Of a DNA stretch of 60,189 nucleotides, positions 43,501 to 51,557 are shown one piece after another. Made by a program: the position numbers and the translations under genes. The notes below the pieces were generated by a model. That model did no database searches. It was given only the letters and a program-made list of their open reading frames with translations, and was not told the DNA's origin. Origin of the DNA: Planctomycetota bacterium. GTDB lineage: Bacteria > Planctomycetota > Planctomycetia > Pirellulales > Pirellulaceae. The stretch covers positions 1 through 60,189 of the forward strand of contig QWPJ01000084.1 in the NCBI GenBank assembly GCA_003671195.1, given 5' to 3'. Every line of letters starts with the position of its first letter. The stretch's first letter is position 1.

Positions 43501-44036
43501 AAGGGGCCTTGCTCGAGCATTTCGCTCAAAAGCAAGCCTGGCACCGATTCGCACACGGCGTAAAGATGTTTCAGAGTGGCCCCGGCGCTCATCCATCGGT
43601 CCAAGTGCGGCGATTGGACTTGGCAGTGCTGCTGTGCCCAGAGCAAGCTTGGGGGCCAATCCTGGATTTCCGCAGTAGCCAAACGTTCATCGGGCAAGGC
43701 CACCATCCAGACGGCTTTCGGAGGGAATGCCGACCATCGGGCCCCGGAGGCGTCCTCCGCTTCGTACCAGCAGGCTCCTCGCTCGGATTCCAGAGAACGA
43801 ACGACTCGAAGCTTGCCCAATTGCAGGGGATGGGGCAAACCTCGGTACAGGACGTTGGCTTGGTAGGGGCTGAGCTTATCCTGTTGAACAAGTTCTTTGA
43901 CGACCAAAGCAGGGTCGGAGCTTGAAGCGGGTCCAATGGCTTCCGAGACGGATTTGGCCCATTGCCGGCACTGTTCAGGGGTCGCGATTCCTGCGGTGTG
44001 GATGCGTTCCCAAATTTGAGCTATCGTCAATTGCAT
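40569..44036 (-). CDS. Membrane pseudokinase with PAPE-repeat linker
   Basis: An 1155-residue protein. Residues about 75-345 have the layout of a serine/threonine kinase, but the catalytic loop reads THGHLSTHSIVW instead of H-R-D-x-K-x-x-N, and the DFG position reads LLRDP, so it is probably inactive. Residues about 358-500 are a low-complexity linker of PAPEAK/QAPETK hexapeptides (about 22 copies), followed by a lysine-rich patch (SKKSAKKKKTTPK) and one membrane helix at about 584-609 (WFLPLVVACSLLALMVLSLLL). About 540 residues follow, presumably outside the membrane, with no domain I recognise. The start sits 94 bp from the divergent 6-phosphogluconolactonase gene. Confidence 0.8.
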   Translation of the reverse strand: MQLTIAQIWERIHTAGIATPEQCRQWAKSVSEAIGPASSSDPALVVKELVQQDKLSPYQANVLYRGLPHPLQLGKLRVVRSLESERGACWYEAEDASGARWSAFPPKAVWMVALPDERLATAEIQDWPPSLLWAQQHCQVQSPHLDRWMSAGATLKHLYAVCESVPGLLLSEMLEQGPLSIIQAHRMLRDVAMGLKLLHLHRLTHGHLSTHSIVWNEMRGFLLLRDPIYPPRSPYHGPSLSVLGGLDQRLALAAPELILPTALPNVQSDLYALGCLWFRCLTGNWPIDPGPDAPPEVWAKLHANVPVVLPSKLPDVQKMCLMHLLAKDPSVRFSGVDPLLRALDQLVLPNAPAALASPAPETKPAPETKPAPEAKPAPQAKPAPQAKPTPEAKPAPEMKPAPEMKPAPETKPVPQAKSAPESKPAPETKQAPETKQAPETKQAPETKQAPETKQAPEAKQAPEAKLAPEAKPVPQAKLAPEAKPAPQAKQAPESRPAALVDPVLPVDPSTIAQPVNSQPTPASESMALPGALPTGPVQTTASKPTESKPTANQPTSNKPATASKKSAKKKKTTPKPFGPRKKTKRPAWFLPLVVACSLLALMVLSLLLRGNQKGLVEIKPPAVKATEDQQTSDIRNTLASSDKPTTGGIDPLLEYFNVKTDDSGVPWTPPTIGAPLSTEMLPAGIEALLVLSGECWNQTGTTSKELADWWRSLYPQSPDLSGFPALLTDGLASASFAWYPGEATGKYRQVQRWVWKEPKSLETLLPQIGQWASSEIQSDNKKYRYWTSENQGKTIALITDDFTTKADQQVKRIAIGPWELLKPLLESQGKSGPLRRQLEGLLQTTDSRAEVTFLAAPSFLYVDGKELFGEHSEKVLGLMREVVDDRIQAVLVRTHFEPNLYLEYRMIGNDLQSAPRDAVELKRKLDALAEGIESQLAAQPAAAYWRAIANRFPQMLRSVNKYARAGAEDGHVVFNAYLPKEAASNLAIGSWMALQGLAASGPTKVATTSKPATNAAKTVDELLDAKISLRIEQESLEVVLQAIANELKDSHTQGSETLPMAINGTAFQKDGITRNQQVRNFEYKDTSVREVLTALARRANPVTTVQSPNEKDQKVVWLVLEDPTTPSKKKIDMTTRAWSESNQASLPKEFQLPAE
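42540..42962 (-). repeat. In-frame 18-bp tandem repeat encoding PAPETK-like hexapeptides
   Basis: On the coding strand the 18-bp unit gives (P/Q)-A-P-E-(A/T/M)-K with few changes. The units are in frame with the pseudokinase gene and lie just before its membrane helix, suggesting a flexible or wall-spanning linker. Runs of identical QAPETK units (around 42670-42750) point to recent copy-number change. Confidence 0.85.
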
Positions 44037-44130
44037 CCGTCCAAAAGTCCCTTGCCAAACCGCGTATGAGCCAATAACTTAGAAACGACGTTCCTAGGGG
44101 GATCGAGCCAAACCACCCATCCATACTATA

Positions 44131-44895
44131 ATGAATTCTAACGCCGTGGTGAAACCAAGTGCCGAAGAAGTTGCCTCGGCAGCTTGTTTTTGGCTTATCG
44201 AGTCCATTGAGCAATCGATCCTGCGCAAGGGTCGTTGCGTCCTTGCACTCTCGGGCGGCTCGACCCCCAAAAAGCTCTACGAGCAAATTGCCCGCGATCA
44301 CCTTGCAACCCTTGACTGGTCGAAGGTTCATTTGCTTTGGGGGGACGAGCGCAACGTCCCGCACGACCATCCAGATAGCAATTTTCTCATGGTCAAGTCC
44401 GCTTGGCTCGATCCGGCCATGGCCAGCGGTAACGTGCATCAGGTGCCGAACTACTACCCGGTTTTCATTGCGCCTAACGACCCGGAGAAGTCGGCTTATG
44501 AATATGGCCAGACGATTCGCTCGGTGCTGGGCGATTCTTCTGCGATTGACGTGGTTCTTTTGGGGTTGGGAGATGATGCCCACACGGCTTCTTTGTTTCC
44601 AGAGACGCAGGCTCTGGAGAGTCTCGATGGATTCGTTGCCAACTATGTGTCGAAGTTCGAGTCGTTTCGTCTGACGATGACTGCTTCGTTGATCAATCGG
44701 GCAAGGCGAGTAGCGTTTTTGGTCTGCGGCGAATCGAAATCGCCTGCCCTAGATGTGGTTTGGCACGGCCCGAAGGATCCGGCTCTTTATCCCGCTCAGT
44801 CGATCAATCCCACTACCGGAGAACTCTGGTGGTTCCTCGATATGCAGGCTTTGCCGGCTCGCGATCGTGTACACCTAGGGGAGCTCGGCGCTTGA
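44131..44895 (+). CDS. pgl: 6-phosphogluconolactonase
   Basis: A 254-residue enzyme of the SOL/DevB family that hydrolyses 6-phosphogluconolactone in the oxidative pentose phosphate pathway. Family marks are LALSGGSTPKKLYEQI, WSKVHLLWGDERNVPHDHPDSNF, VVLLGLGDDAHTASLFPET and the RLTMTASLINRARRVAFLV segment. Length is typical and there is no signal peptide. No zwf or gnd gene is adjacent. Its 3' end overlaps the 3' end of the aminotransferase gene by 21 bp in convergent orientation. Confidence 0.93.
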   Translation: MNSNAVVKPSAEEVASAACFWLIESIEQSILRKGRCVLALSGGSTPKKLYEQIARDHLATLDWSKVHLLWGDERNVPHDHPDSNFLMVKSAWLDPAMASGNVHQVPNYYPVFIAPNDPEKSAYEYGQTIRSVLGDSSAIDVVLLGLGDDAHTASLFPETQALESLDGFVANYVSKFESFRLTMTASLINRARRVAFLVCGESKSPALDVVWHGPKDPALYPAQSINPTTGELWWFLDMQALPARDRVHLGELGA

Positions 44896-45837
44896 TGCCT
44901 TAGCTTTTTGAATCGCTTGGGATTTCCAATCGAATCCCAGTTCTCCGCACCACTGTTTTTGAAGGCTTGTGCAAAGCGGACCGGGCTCGGCATTTCCTAA
45001 CTGTCTTTTCTGAAGCCGCGATGCATGCCAAAGGCAACCTGTGTTCCCAGCGAGCAGAACCTCGGAAGCATCCTGCAACTCTTCGAAGTGCAAATCACGG
45101 TACTGGATTTCAAATCCCTGAGACTTAAGCATCCTTTCGACCCGATCGAGCGATGTTCCTTGGACGATGTCCTCGCGTCGAGGGGAAATTACATTCCCCT
45201 GACGATCGACCATCAGGAGATTCGCCGCACTGGTATCTGCCACCATGCCTCGGCTTGTACAGAGCAATCCCAACCCTCCTTCGAAACGCTTGGCCGCGTC
45301 CTGATCGGCAAGGTAATAGTTGAGCCGACTGCGACTCTTGATGTTCGATGGCCAGCATTCGCCTGCACCCGAAGCGTATTGCACTCGAACCAGTGTGGTT
45401 CCGGATTGGTACCAATGGGCGAGTTTGCGCCAAGGGATCGGTAACCAATGGACGAAACCATGGATCTGTTTGCCTGAAAAATAGTCGCCTGGGGTAACGA
45501 CCACACAGAGACTTGCGTCGGATTCATCGCTGAGCAACGCTTTGCTCTTGGCCAGCAACTCGGCGATCGACGCTTCGAGATGCCGCAGAAAAAGGTTTGA
45601 GTCTAAGCCCAGCAAATCCATTCCATGGCGAAGTCGGGCGATGTGGGGTTGAACGTCGACCAACTGCTTGCCGAAACTTCGGATCCTCTCGACGAGGATC
45701 GCTCCATGCATGGCACCTAAATCGCTGATCGGAAGCGATAGCCGGGAGGCTGCAAGAAGCTCGAAACCTTGAGCCTGGGTATCCCAACGCAGACCGAAAC
45801 TATTCAGGAATCGTTCACTCGACATTGGCGTTTGCAT
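44875..45837 (-). CDS. Class IV PLP-dependent aminotransferase / aminodeoxychorismate lyase-like
   Basis: A 320-residue fold-type IV enzyme. HGAILVERIRSFGKQLVDVQPHIARL is the N-terminal motif, the PLP lysine lies in SNIKSRSRLNYYLADQDA, and MVADTSAANLLMVDRQGNVISP is the cofactor-binding loop. It could be a branched-chain or D-amino-acid aminotransferase or a 4-amino-4-deoxychorismate lyase; sequence alone does not decide. The ATG at 45837 follows AGGAG closely; another ATG at 45825 is possible. Both overlap the end of the upstream hydrolase gene, so the two are co-transcribed and probably coupled. Confidence 0.85.
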   Translation of the reverse strand: MQTPMSSERFLNSFGLRWDTQAQGFELLAASRLSLPISDLGAMHGAILVERIRSFGKQLVDVQPHIARLRHGMDLLGLDSNLFLRHLEASIAELLAKSKALLSDESDASLCVVVTPGDYFSGKQIHGFVHWLPIPWRKLAHWYQSGTTLVRVQYASGAGECWPSNIKSRSRLNYYLADQDAAKRFEGGLGLLCTSRGMVADTSAANLLMVDRQGNVISPRREDIVQGTSLDRVERMLKSQGFEIQYRDLHFEELQDASEVLLAGNTGCLWHASRLQKRQLGNAEPGPLCTSLQKQWCGELGFDWKSQAIQKAKASSAELP

Positions 45838-47203
45838 TCGACTCCTGCCCCAAGAGATGATCCAAGACGAGATGAAAGTAGGGACACTGAGCGTAGTAAC
45901 TCCGTTCGCTGTGGGTTGTGCCAATGACCGATCCGCAATCGAATTGACGGATTTTCTTCGAAGTCTCAAGTGGCTCGGTCGAGCGTGGATTGGCGATACC
46001 CTCGAACCCCTGGGCTCCGACAAATCCTGCGAAACCCGCTGCGACCGGACGACTCAAGCGATCGAGAAAACGAAAACGCCGCAAGATCGGATCTTGCGAA
46101 TTGTAAAGATTGATCAGTCCCGAGACACTCTCCATCCCCTTGGCATGCTTGCCCCCACGAGCTAACCAACTACGATCCACGGCAGGAGCCACCAATGCGA
46201 CGCGATACCTCGGGCCTTGCGAAACCGATTCGATCGAGCCTTCTGTCGCATCGTATCCTTGCAACGCCCCCCCGATCGATCGGTACTGGAACCCTGGAAT
46301 CGTCCCACCTGCGGCAAAATGCAGCCCGCCGGTGACAGCCCGGGCTCCAAAGGAAAAGCCTAGAAGACTGACCTCCGAATGGTCCCTAAGCCGCTCTAAA
46401 AGCCAGCCGACGAACAAGGCTTGGCATTCGGCCGACTCGGCGTTCTCGTAGACATCGCGAAGGGGATGCGGTTCTCGGGTACTAGGCCAAGAGAGCATCA
46501 ACAAGCGGTAGGGTCTCTCCGAGCGTCGCGCGAGGTATTGATTGAGTATCAGCGCACGCTCGCGGGCATTGTTGCGCTCCATGAAATTCCCATGCACATA
46601 GACGATGGTCAACCTTCCGTCGTCGACCAGTGCGCTTTCCAAATCATCGCGTTGCCATCCGGTCTCGGTGCGCCGCAAAGCTTCGAGCCCTGGCGATTGT
46701 GGATCGATGCAGCGAAATTTCTCAGGAAGATGCCTCGATGAAAGCTCCCAGACCTCCGAGAGACTGCTGTCCAAAGGGCTATAGGGATTGAGCGACAGAC
46801 GGCTTGGGTTTGTCTCCCCGGTGCCATCGCAATCGCAACTGGCCTGGGGGACTGTATCCTCGGTGGTCTGCCCCCCAAAGGCGATGTAGCGGAAAGCTCT
46901 AGCGTCCTTAATCGGATCGTTCTCAATCCGATCACTCTCAAAGGGTTGGGCCCGAAAAGATTCACCCCGAAAAGATTCACCCCGATAAGATTCACCCCGA
47001 TAAGATTCACCCCGAAAAGATTCAACCCGGGAGCTAGTATCCTGCGATACGAGCCAACCGATGAGGACCGCCAAAATCAGCACGCCCAGGTGCAGCCCCT
47101 GCCAAAGAACTTCGGTTGTCCATGACCGATCCCTGGGCCAGGAGGCTACAGCGGATTTCGCATGGATGGAAACTTGCACGATGGATGCTTTTGAGGTCTT
47201 CAT
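45815..47203 (-). CDS. Membrane-anchored alpha/beta hydrolase (DUF900-like) with ESYRG repeats
   Basis: A 462-residue protein. One hydrophobic helix near residues 34-49 (LHLGVLILAVLIGWLV) anchors it. Just after it come five or six pentapeptide repeats G-E-S-(F/Y)-R encoded by a 15-bp tandem (about 46965-47030). The hydrolase domain (about 195-400) has TIVYVHGNFMERNNARERAL and the nucleophile motif GFSFGARAV (serine), as in DUF900-type esterases. The enzyme likely faces outside the cytoplasmic membrane; the substrate is unknown. It overlaps the downstream aminotransferase gene by 23 bp. Confidence 0.78.
   Translation of the reverse strand: MKTSKASIVQVSIHAKSAVASWPRDRSWTTEVLWQGLHLGVLILAVLIGWLVSQDTSSRVESFRGESYRGESYRGESFRGESFRAQPFESDRIENDPIKDARAFRYIAFGGQTTEDTVPQASCDCDGTGETNPSRLSLNPYSPLDSSLSEVWELSSRHLPEKFRCIDPQSPGLEALRRTETGWQRDDLESALVDDGRLTIVYVHGNFMERNNARERALILNQYLARRSERPYRLLMLSWPSTREPHPLRDVYENAESAECQALFVGWLLERLRDHSEVSLLGFSFGARAVTGGLHFAAGGTIPGFQYRSIGGALQGYDATEGSIESVSQGPRYRVALVAPAVDRSWLARGGKHAKGMESVSGLINLYNSQDPILRRFRFLDRLSRPVAAGFAGFVGAQGFEGIANPRSTEPLETSKKIRQFDCGSVIGTTHSERSYYAQCPYFHLVLDHLLGQESNANANVE
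46965..47034 (-). repeat. 15-bp in-frame tandem repeat
   Basis: On the coding strand five to six units of about GGTGAATCTTWTCGG encode G-E-S-(F/Y)-R next to the membrane anchor of the hydrolase. The near-identity of the units suggests length variation between strains. Confidence 0.8.
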
Positions 47204-47361
47204 GCGAAACTTTAACTCTTGAATGGATTGCGAGCGTTAGAAAAAGTTTCGAGATTGTCGAAAATTTATTTACGTCGATTTGCACCCTCGGAATATTGGC
47301 GTAGAGTTGCACGTCGAAAAATCTTTCGACCGCAACCTTTGCGATTTCCTCAAGGAGAAAG

Positions 47362-47772
47362 ATGATGAAGCGTTCAATACTGACCCTGTCCGTTCTGGCA
47401 CTAGCATTCGCCGGTTGCAATACCTGCGGTTCCTGGAGGCCGAACTTAGGTGGTTTCAAGAGCTGTTTGCATGGTGGTGCATCGAACGTCGGAGCACCCT
47501 GCGATGCAGGTTGTGAGGCAGGGCAGGCCGACGGTTGCCAAAGCTGCGGTCAAGCCGGTAGCGCGAACTACGGCGGGTACGGAGAAACCGTGATCGGTTC
47601 CTACGAAACCCCGATGAGCTCAAGCGTGTCGGGTTCGGTCGATGGAATTTCGATCGGCTCCACCCTGCCGAGCGGTTCGGTTCCCTCGGGTTCCTCGTTG
47701 CCCCCGGGATCGTTCTCCGGCGGCACTAGCCCCATCCGTGGCGAGACCATCCGACCAAAACCCGCGAATTAG
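47362..47772 (+). CDS. Small cysteine- and glycine-rich lipoprotein
   Basis: A 136-residue protein with a lipoprotein signal: KRSILTLSVLALAFAGC, with lipobox AFAGC. The mature part is rich in cysteine (NTCGSW; ESCLHGG-like; CDAGCEAGQADGCQSCGQAG) and then in serine/glycine/proline, so a disulfide-bonded or surface-exposed low-complexity tail is likely. AAGGAGA lies upstream; either ATG at 47362 or 47365 can be used. Divergent from the hydrolase gene (158-bp gap). Function unknown. Confidence 0.75.
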   Translation: MMKRSILTLSVLALAFAGCNTCGSWRPNLGGFKSCLHGGASNVGAPCDAGCEAGQADGCQSCGQAGSANYGGYGETVIGSYETPMSSSVSGSVDGISIGSTLPSGSVPSGSSLPPGSFSGGTSPIRGETIRPKPAN

Positions 47773-47861
47773 TTGACGACTTCTGGGCTTCTCTTAGGTT
47801 GAATCCTCCTCCAAAATGCGGTTATCGAGAAAAACCCGCATTACCTAGGACGAAACGATCT

Positions 47862-48605
47862 GTGAACCCAACCGACTCTTCGAATCCGAGCCCCGTTGTC
47901 GACAAGTCCACCGAACGTGTTCGGAGGATGTTTGCCGAAATCGCGCCTCGGTATGACTTCCTCAACCATCTGCTGTCGTTGAATATCGATCGCTATTGGC
48001 GGCGTCGGACTTTGGATCTTCTGGATCCAAAGCCTGGGGATCCTTATTTGGACGTCTGTACCGGGACGGGAGATTTGGCCCTGGCGGTTGCCAAAAGACT
48101 CGATCGGAAAACGCAGGTGATCGGAAGCGACTTTTGCGGAGAAATGCTCCACTTCGCGCGCCAAAAGCAGCACAAGATGCAACTTGATCAACATCCGTTG
48201 GCCTTTCTCGAAGCCGATACGACCCGATTGCCTTTCGAAAACGACCGCTTTCAAACCGTGAGCGTTGCATTCGGCCTGAGGAACGTCGTCGACACCCTCG
48301 AAGGGCTCAAAGAGATGATCCGTGTTTGCCGCCCTGGAGGGACCGTCGCAGTCCTGGAATTTTCCCAGCCGACCCTGCTTGGGCTCAAACAACTTTACAG
48401 TTTCTACTTCCGCAGGGTCCTTCCGGGCATCGGCAATCGAATCGCCAAGAACTCCAAGGAAGCCTACGCCTACCTCCCGGCGAGCGTCTCTCAGTTTCCT
48501 AGCGGCCAAGCGATGGCCGACCTGATGACGCAGGTGGGCTTGGAACAAGTTCGCTTTGTGCCGATGACCTTTGGGGTTGCGACCCTCTACTATGGGCGAA
48601 AGTAG
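47862..48605 (+). CDS. ubiE: Demethylmenaquinone/ubiquinone C-methyltransferase (UbiE/MenG)
   Basis: A 247-residue SAM-dependent methyltransferase. VRRMFAEIAPRYDFLNHLLSLNIDRYWRRR is the family N-terminus; YLDVCTGTGDLAL is SAM motif I, and RNVVDTLEGLKEMIRVCRPGG plus VLEFSQPT are later motifs. It methylates the quinone ring in the last step of menaquinone synthesis. I chose GTG at 47862 (AGGA upstream); a TTG at 47799 would add a proline/lysine-rich leader. It is followed 15 bp on by UbiX and by UbiA and MqnE, forming a menaquinone operon. Confidence 0.92.
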   Translation: MNPTDSSNPSPVVDKSTERVRRMFAEIAPRYDFLNHLLSLNIDRYWRRRTLDLLDPKPGDPYLDVCTGTGDLALAVAKRLDRKTQVIGSDFCGEMLHFARQKQHKMQLDQHPLAFLEADTTRLPFENDRFQTVSVAFGLRNVVDTLEGLKEMIRVCRPGGTVAVLEFSQPTLLGLKQLYSFYFRRVLPGIGNRIAKNSKEAYAYLPASVSQFPSGQAMADLMTQVGLEQVRFVPMTFGVATLYYGRK

Positions 48606-48620
48606 TTCGCTCGGTAAACT

Positions 48621-49328
48621 ATGAATTCTCCGAATGATCCCCCTATCGTCCTTGCGATCACCGGCGCAAGTGGCGCTGCCTACGCGGCGCGTCTCCTCCA
48701 GCAACTTGCGATCCGAGGAGAACATATTCACCTGCTGGTCAGCCCCTCGGGTGCGGCGGTCGTCGCCCAAGAACTCGGCGTGGAACTCGGGCCTACCCGC
48801 GACAATGTGCGCAGGCTTTTGGAGTACTTCTGGCCAGAGCCTGCCAAGCACGCTTGGAAACCCCTGAACAACGAACAGATCGAGGAAGCCTCCAAGCGGA
48901 TCGTCCACCACGATTATCGGAATTACTTCACCCCGATTGCAAGCGGTAGCTTTTTGACCAAAGCGATGGTTATCTGCCCTTGTTCAGGGGCGACCCTCTC
49001 GGGCGTCGTGCATGCCTCGGGAAACAACCTGATCCAACGCGCCGCGGATGTGCATCTCAAGGAGCATCGCAAACTGCTGCTTGTACCCCGAGAGACCCCA
49101 TTATCTGTCTTCCAATTAGAGAACATGACCAGGGCGGCCCAAGCAGGTGCGGTTGTTATGCCGGCCATGCCCGGATGGTACCATGGGGTATCTACCCCCG
49201 TCGATCTGATCGATTTTGTGGTCGCTCGGGTCTTGGATCAATTGAAAATTCCGCACGAACTGATGAAGCGTTGGGATGGCCCCTCGCTCGAGGCGCATTC
49301 GAACCACGCTCAAAGCGGTGATGCTTAA
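48621..49328 (+). CDS. ubiX: Flavin prenyltransferase UbiX
   Basis: A 235-residue flavoprotein. VLAITGASGAAYAARLLQQL is the FMN-binding start, and CPCSGATLSGVVHASGNNLIQRAADVHLKEHRKLLLVPRETP and MPAMPGWYHGV are the family core. UbiX prenylates FMN to supply the cofactor for a UbiD-type decarboxylase. In futalosine menaquinone synthesis such a decarboxylase acts on the naphthoate intermediate; its gene is not in this window. It sits between ubiE and ubiA with gaps of 15 bp on each side, so the genes are one operon. Confidence 0.92.
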   Translation: MNSPNDPPIVLAITGASGAAYAARLLQQLAIRGEHIHLLVSPSGAAVVAQELGVELGPTRDNVRRLLEYFWPEPAKHAWKPLNNEQIEEASKRIVHHDYRNYFTPIASGSFLTKAMVICPCSGATLSGVVHASGNNLIQRAADVHLKEHRKLLLVPRETPLSVFQLENMTRAAQAGAVVMPAMPGWYHGVSTPVDLIDFVVARVLDQLKIPHELMKRWDGPSLEAHSNHAQSGDA

Positions 49329-49343
49329 GAAGTGATTTCCAGC

Positions 49344-50261
49344 ATGTGGCTCAAGTTTCAGCGGTTTTTAGAACTCATCCGGTTTAGCCACACGATTTTT
49401 GCACTTCCATTTGCCTTGTTGGCATCTTTTTGGGCTTGGATTGTGCCTTCTCCAATCCCAGAGATCCAGGTTCGTTTCGGGTGGTCCTCTGGACTCGGGA
49501 TCCTGCTGTGCATGGTCTTTGCCCGAAGTTTCGCCATGGCAGTCAATCGGCTTTTGGATCGAAAATGGGATGGGGAAAACCCCAGGACCGCCAATCGCCA
49601 TTTGCCCGCGAAGCTTCTTGGTGTCCCCGAGGTCGGCTGGTTTACTGTGCTGTGCGGAGTCCTTTTCATCGCCTCGTGCCTGCTGTTTTTGCCGAACCGA
49701 TTGCCTGCGCTTTTGAGTCTGCCGGTGCTGCTGTTTCTCGGCGGCTATAGCCTCGGAAAGAGGTTCACCTGGTTGGTCCATGTGTGGCTCGGCGCCGCTT
49801 TGATGCTTGCCCCCATCTGCGCTTGGATCGCTCTTCGTGGTGAGATTCTTCCTAAGGCCCCTTATGACCTTTTGCCTGCCGTTTGGCTCGGAGCGGTCGT
49901 TCTGCTCTGGGTGTCGGGATTCGATATCTTGTATGCCTGCCAGGATGCGGAGTTCGATCGGCAAGCTGGCCTTTCGAGTATCCCTGCCCGATTTGGCATC
50001 CGCGGTGCTTTGAACATCGCCAAAGTTCTTCACTTTTCCATGTGGATCGTCGCCATGGGGATGACCTACTGGGCTCCCGAGCTGTCCTTGGGTTTCCTGT
50101 TCCGAGCCGTGATGCTCGCAGTAGGAGGCTTGCTAATTTATGAGCATTCCGTCGTTTCTGAACGGTCATTGGACCGTATGCAATTGGCATTTTTCCAGCT
50201 CAACTCCATAATCAGCGTCCTGATTCTAGGGGCCGGAGCCCTAGACGCATGGTTAAAATAA
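49344..50261 (+). CDS. UbiA-family prenyltransferase (MqnP-like)
   Basis: A 305-residue membrane enzyme with about eight or nine hydrophobic helices. The two metal-binding motifs are present: NRLLDRKWDGENPRTANRHLP (first aspartate motif) and DILYACQDAEFDRQ (second). It attaches a polyprenyl chain to an aromatic ring. The UbiX and MqnE neighbours point to the futalosine route, so the ring is probably the naphthoate derivative (MqnP role); 4-hydroxybenzoate prenylation is less likely. I chose the ATG at 49344 because the family usually starts at this point; an in-frame GTG at 49332 adds four residues. Confidence 0.88.
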   Translation: MWLKFQRFLELIRFSHTIFALPFALLASFWAWIVPSPIPEIQVRFGWSSGLGILLCMVFARSFAMAVNRLLDRKWDGENPRTANRHLPAKLLGVPEVGWFTVLCGVLFIASCLLFLPNRLPALLSLPVLLFLGGYSLGKRFTWLVHVWLGAALMLAPICAWIALRGEILPKAPYDLLPAVWLGAVVLLWVSGFDILYACQDAEFDRQAGLSSIPARFGIRGALNIAKVLHFSMWIVAMGMTYWAPELSLGFLFRAVMLAVGGLLIYEHSVVSERSLDRMQLAFFQLNSIISVLILGAGALDAWLK

Positions 50262-50402
50262 GCTGAGCTCAACGGTGTACAACATATACTCCTTGCGAGC
50301 GTTGCTCCTCGGGAGCTATCCGTGCGCAGGGACGAAAACTCCGATAAACGCAAGATGCGCTAAATACGCGTGAGATCACTGGGCACTTGCCGAGATCCAT
50401 CC

Positions 50403-51551
50403 ATGAACCAAATACAAATTAAAGACCGTTTCAAGAGTATCCGCGACAAGGTCGAGCAAGGGGGCCGTTTGAGCCTCGATGATGGGATTTTTCTTTACGA
50501 TCCCGAGGTTTCCCTGCACGCAGTGGGCGAATTGGCCAACTGGAAACGCGAGCAGATCAACGGCAATGTCGGTTACTACAACATCAATACCCACTTGAAC
50601 CCAACGAACGTTTGCGTCTATCGCTGCCGTTTCTGCGCGTTCCGCTCCGATCTGCGAGACCCCAAGGGTTACGCGATGAGCGACGAGCAAATCATCGCCA
50701 GAGGCCAGGAAGCCCACGATAACGGCTGTACCGAGATGCATATCGTCGGCGGACTGCACCACAAACTCGGTTACGACTGGTACCGAGGCATCCTCGAAAA
50801 ACTCCATGCCGCGTTTCCAAAGATCCACCTCAAAGGCTGGACGGCTGTCGAGATCGACTGGTTTGAATTCCTCACCAAAAAAAGTGTCAAGGAAGTTCTA
50901 GGCGATCTTCGCGAAGCGGGTTTAGGTAGCATGCCAGGGGGAGGTGCGGAAATCTTCCATCCTGAAGTTCGCGATCAAATCTGCGAGCACAAGGCCAACG
51001 CGACCAAGTGGATCGAGATCCATCAAGCGGCCCATGAGATAGGACTCAAAACCAACTGCACGATGCTCTACGGCCATGTCGAACAGGCCTACCATCGCGT
51101 CGATCACCTGCTGAGACTCAGGGAATTGCAGGACAAAACCGGTGGCTTTCAGACGTTCATTCCCCTAGCGTTCCACCCCGAGAACACCAAGCTCTCGCAT
51201 TTGAAGAAACCCTCGGCTCTGATGGACCTAAGGACCGTCGCTGTGAGCCGTTTGATGCTCGACAACGTCCCCCATATCAAAGCGTATTGGATCATGCTCG
51301 GGATCGGTACGGCTCAGACCGCCTTAGCCTACGGAGCCGACGACATCGATGGAACGGTCCGTCACGAACTGATCTATCACGATGCAGGTGCAACGACTCC
51401 GGAATGCCTGAGCGTCGAACAGATCCAACAATTGATCGTTGAGGCCGGAAGAGAACCGGTAGAGCGCGATACGGTCTATCGCAAGGTACATCGCGATCCG
51501 GACCAATTCACGCAGTGGTCGGTAGGCGAGGAAGTTCTAGTCAACGTCTAG
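50403..51551 (+). CDS. mqnE: Aminofutalosine synthase MqnE
   Basis: A 382-residue radical-SAM enzyme. The iron-sulfur motif CVYRCRFCAF (C-x3-C-x2-C) lies near residue 75, after NVGYYNINTHLNPTNV; EMHIVGGLHHKLGYDWY, MPGGGAEIFHPEVR and TFIPLAFHPENTKL match the MqnE/CofH group. MqnE joins a chorismate-derived enolpyruvyl compound to SAM-derived adenosine, the first committed radical step of the futalosine menaquinone pathway. I chose the ATG at 50403; an in-frame start at 50370 adds eleven residues. It is last in the ubiE-ubiX-ubiA run, 141 bp after the UbiA gene, so it may have its own promoter. It converges with a DUF1501 gene. Confidence 0.9.
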   Translation: MNQIQIKDRFKSIRDKVEQGGRLSLDDGIFLYDPEVSLHAVGELANWKREQINGNVGYYNINTHLNPTNVCVYRCRFCAFRSDLRDPKGYAMSDEQIIARGQEAHDNGCTEMHIVGGLHHKLGYDWYRGILEKLHAAFPKIHLKGWTAVEIDWFEFLTKKSVKEVLGDLREAGLGSMPGGGAEIFHPEVRDQICEHKANATKWIEIHQAAHEIGLKTNCTMLYGHVEQAYHRVDHLLRLRELQDKTGGFQTFIPLAFHPENTKLSHLKKPSALMDLRTVAVSRLMLDNVPHIKAYWIMLGIGTAQTALAYGADDIDGTVRHELIYHDAGATTPECLSVEQIQQLIVEAGREPVERDTVYRKVHRDPDQFTQWSVGEEVLVNV

Positions 51552-51557
51552 GGCTTT

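Noticed and set aside
47841..48911. Long minus-strand frame of 356 codons
   Set aside because: It is antisense to ubiE and ubiX, both clearly recognised; arginine/aspartate-rich shadow composition.
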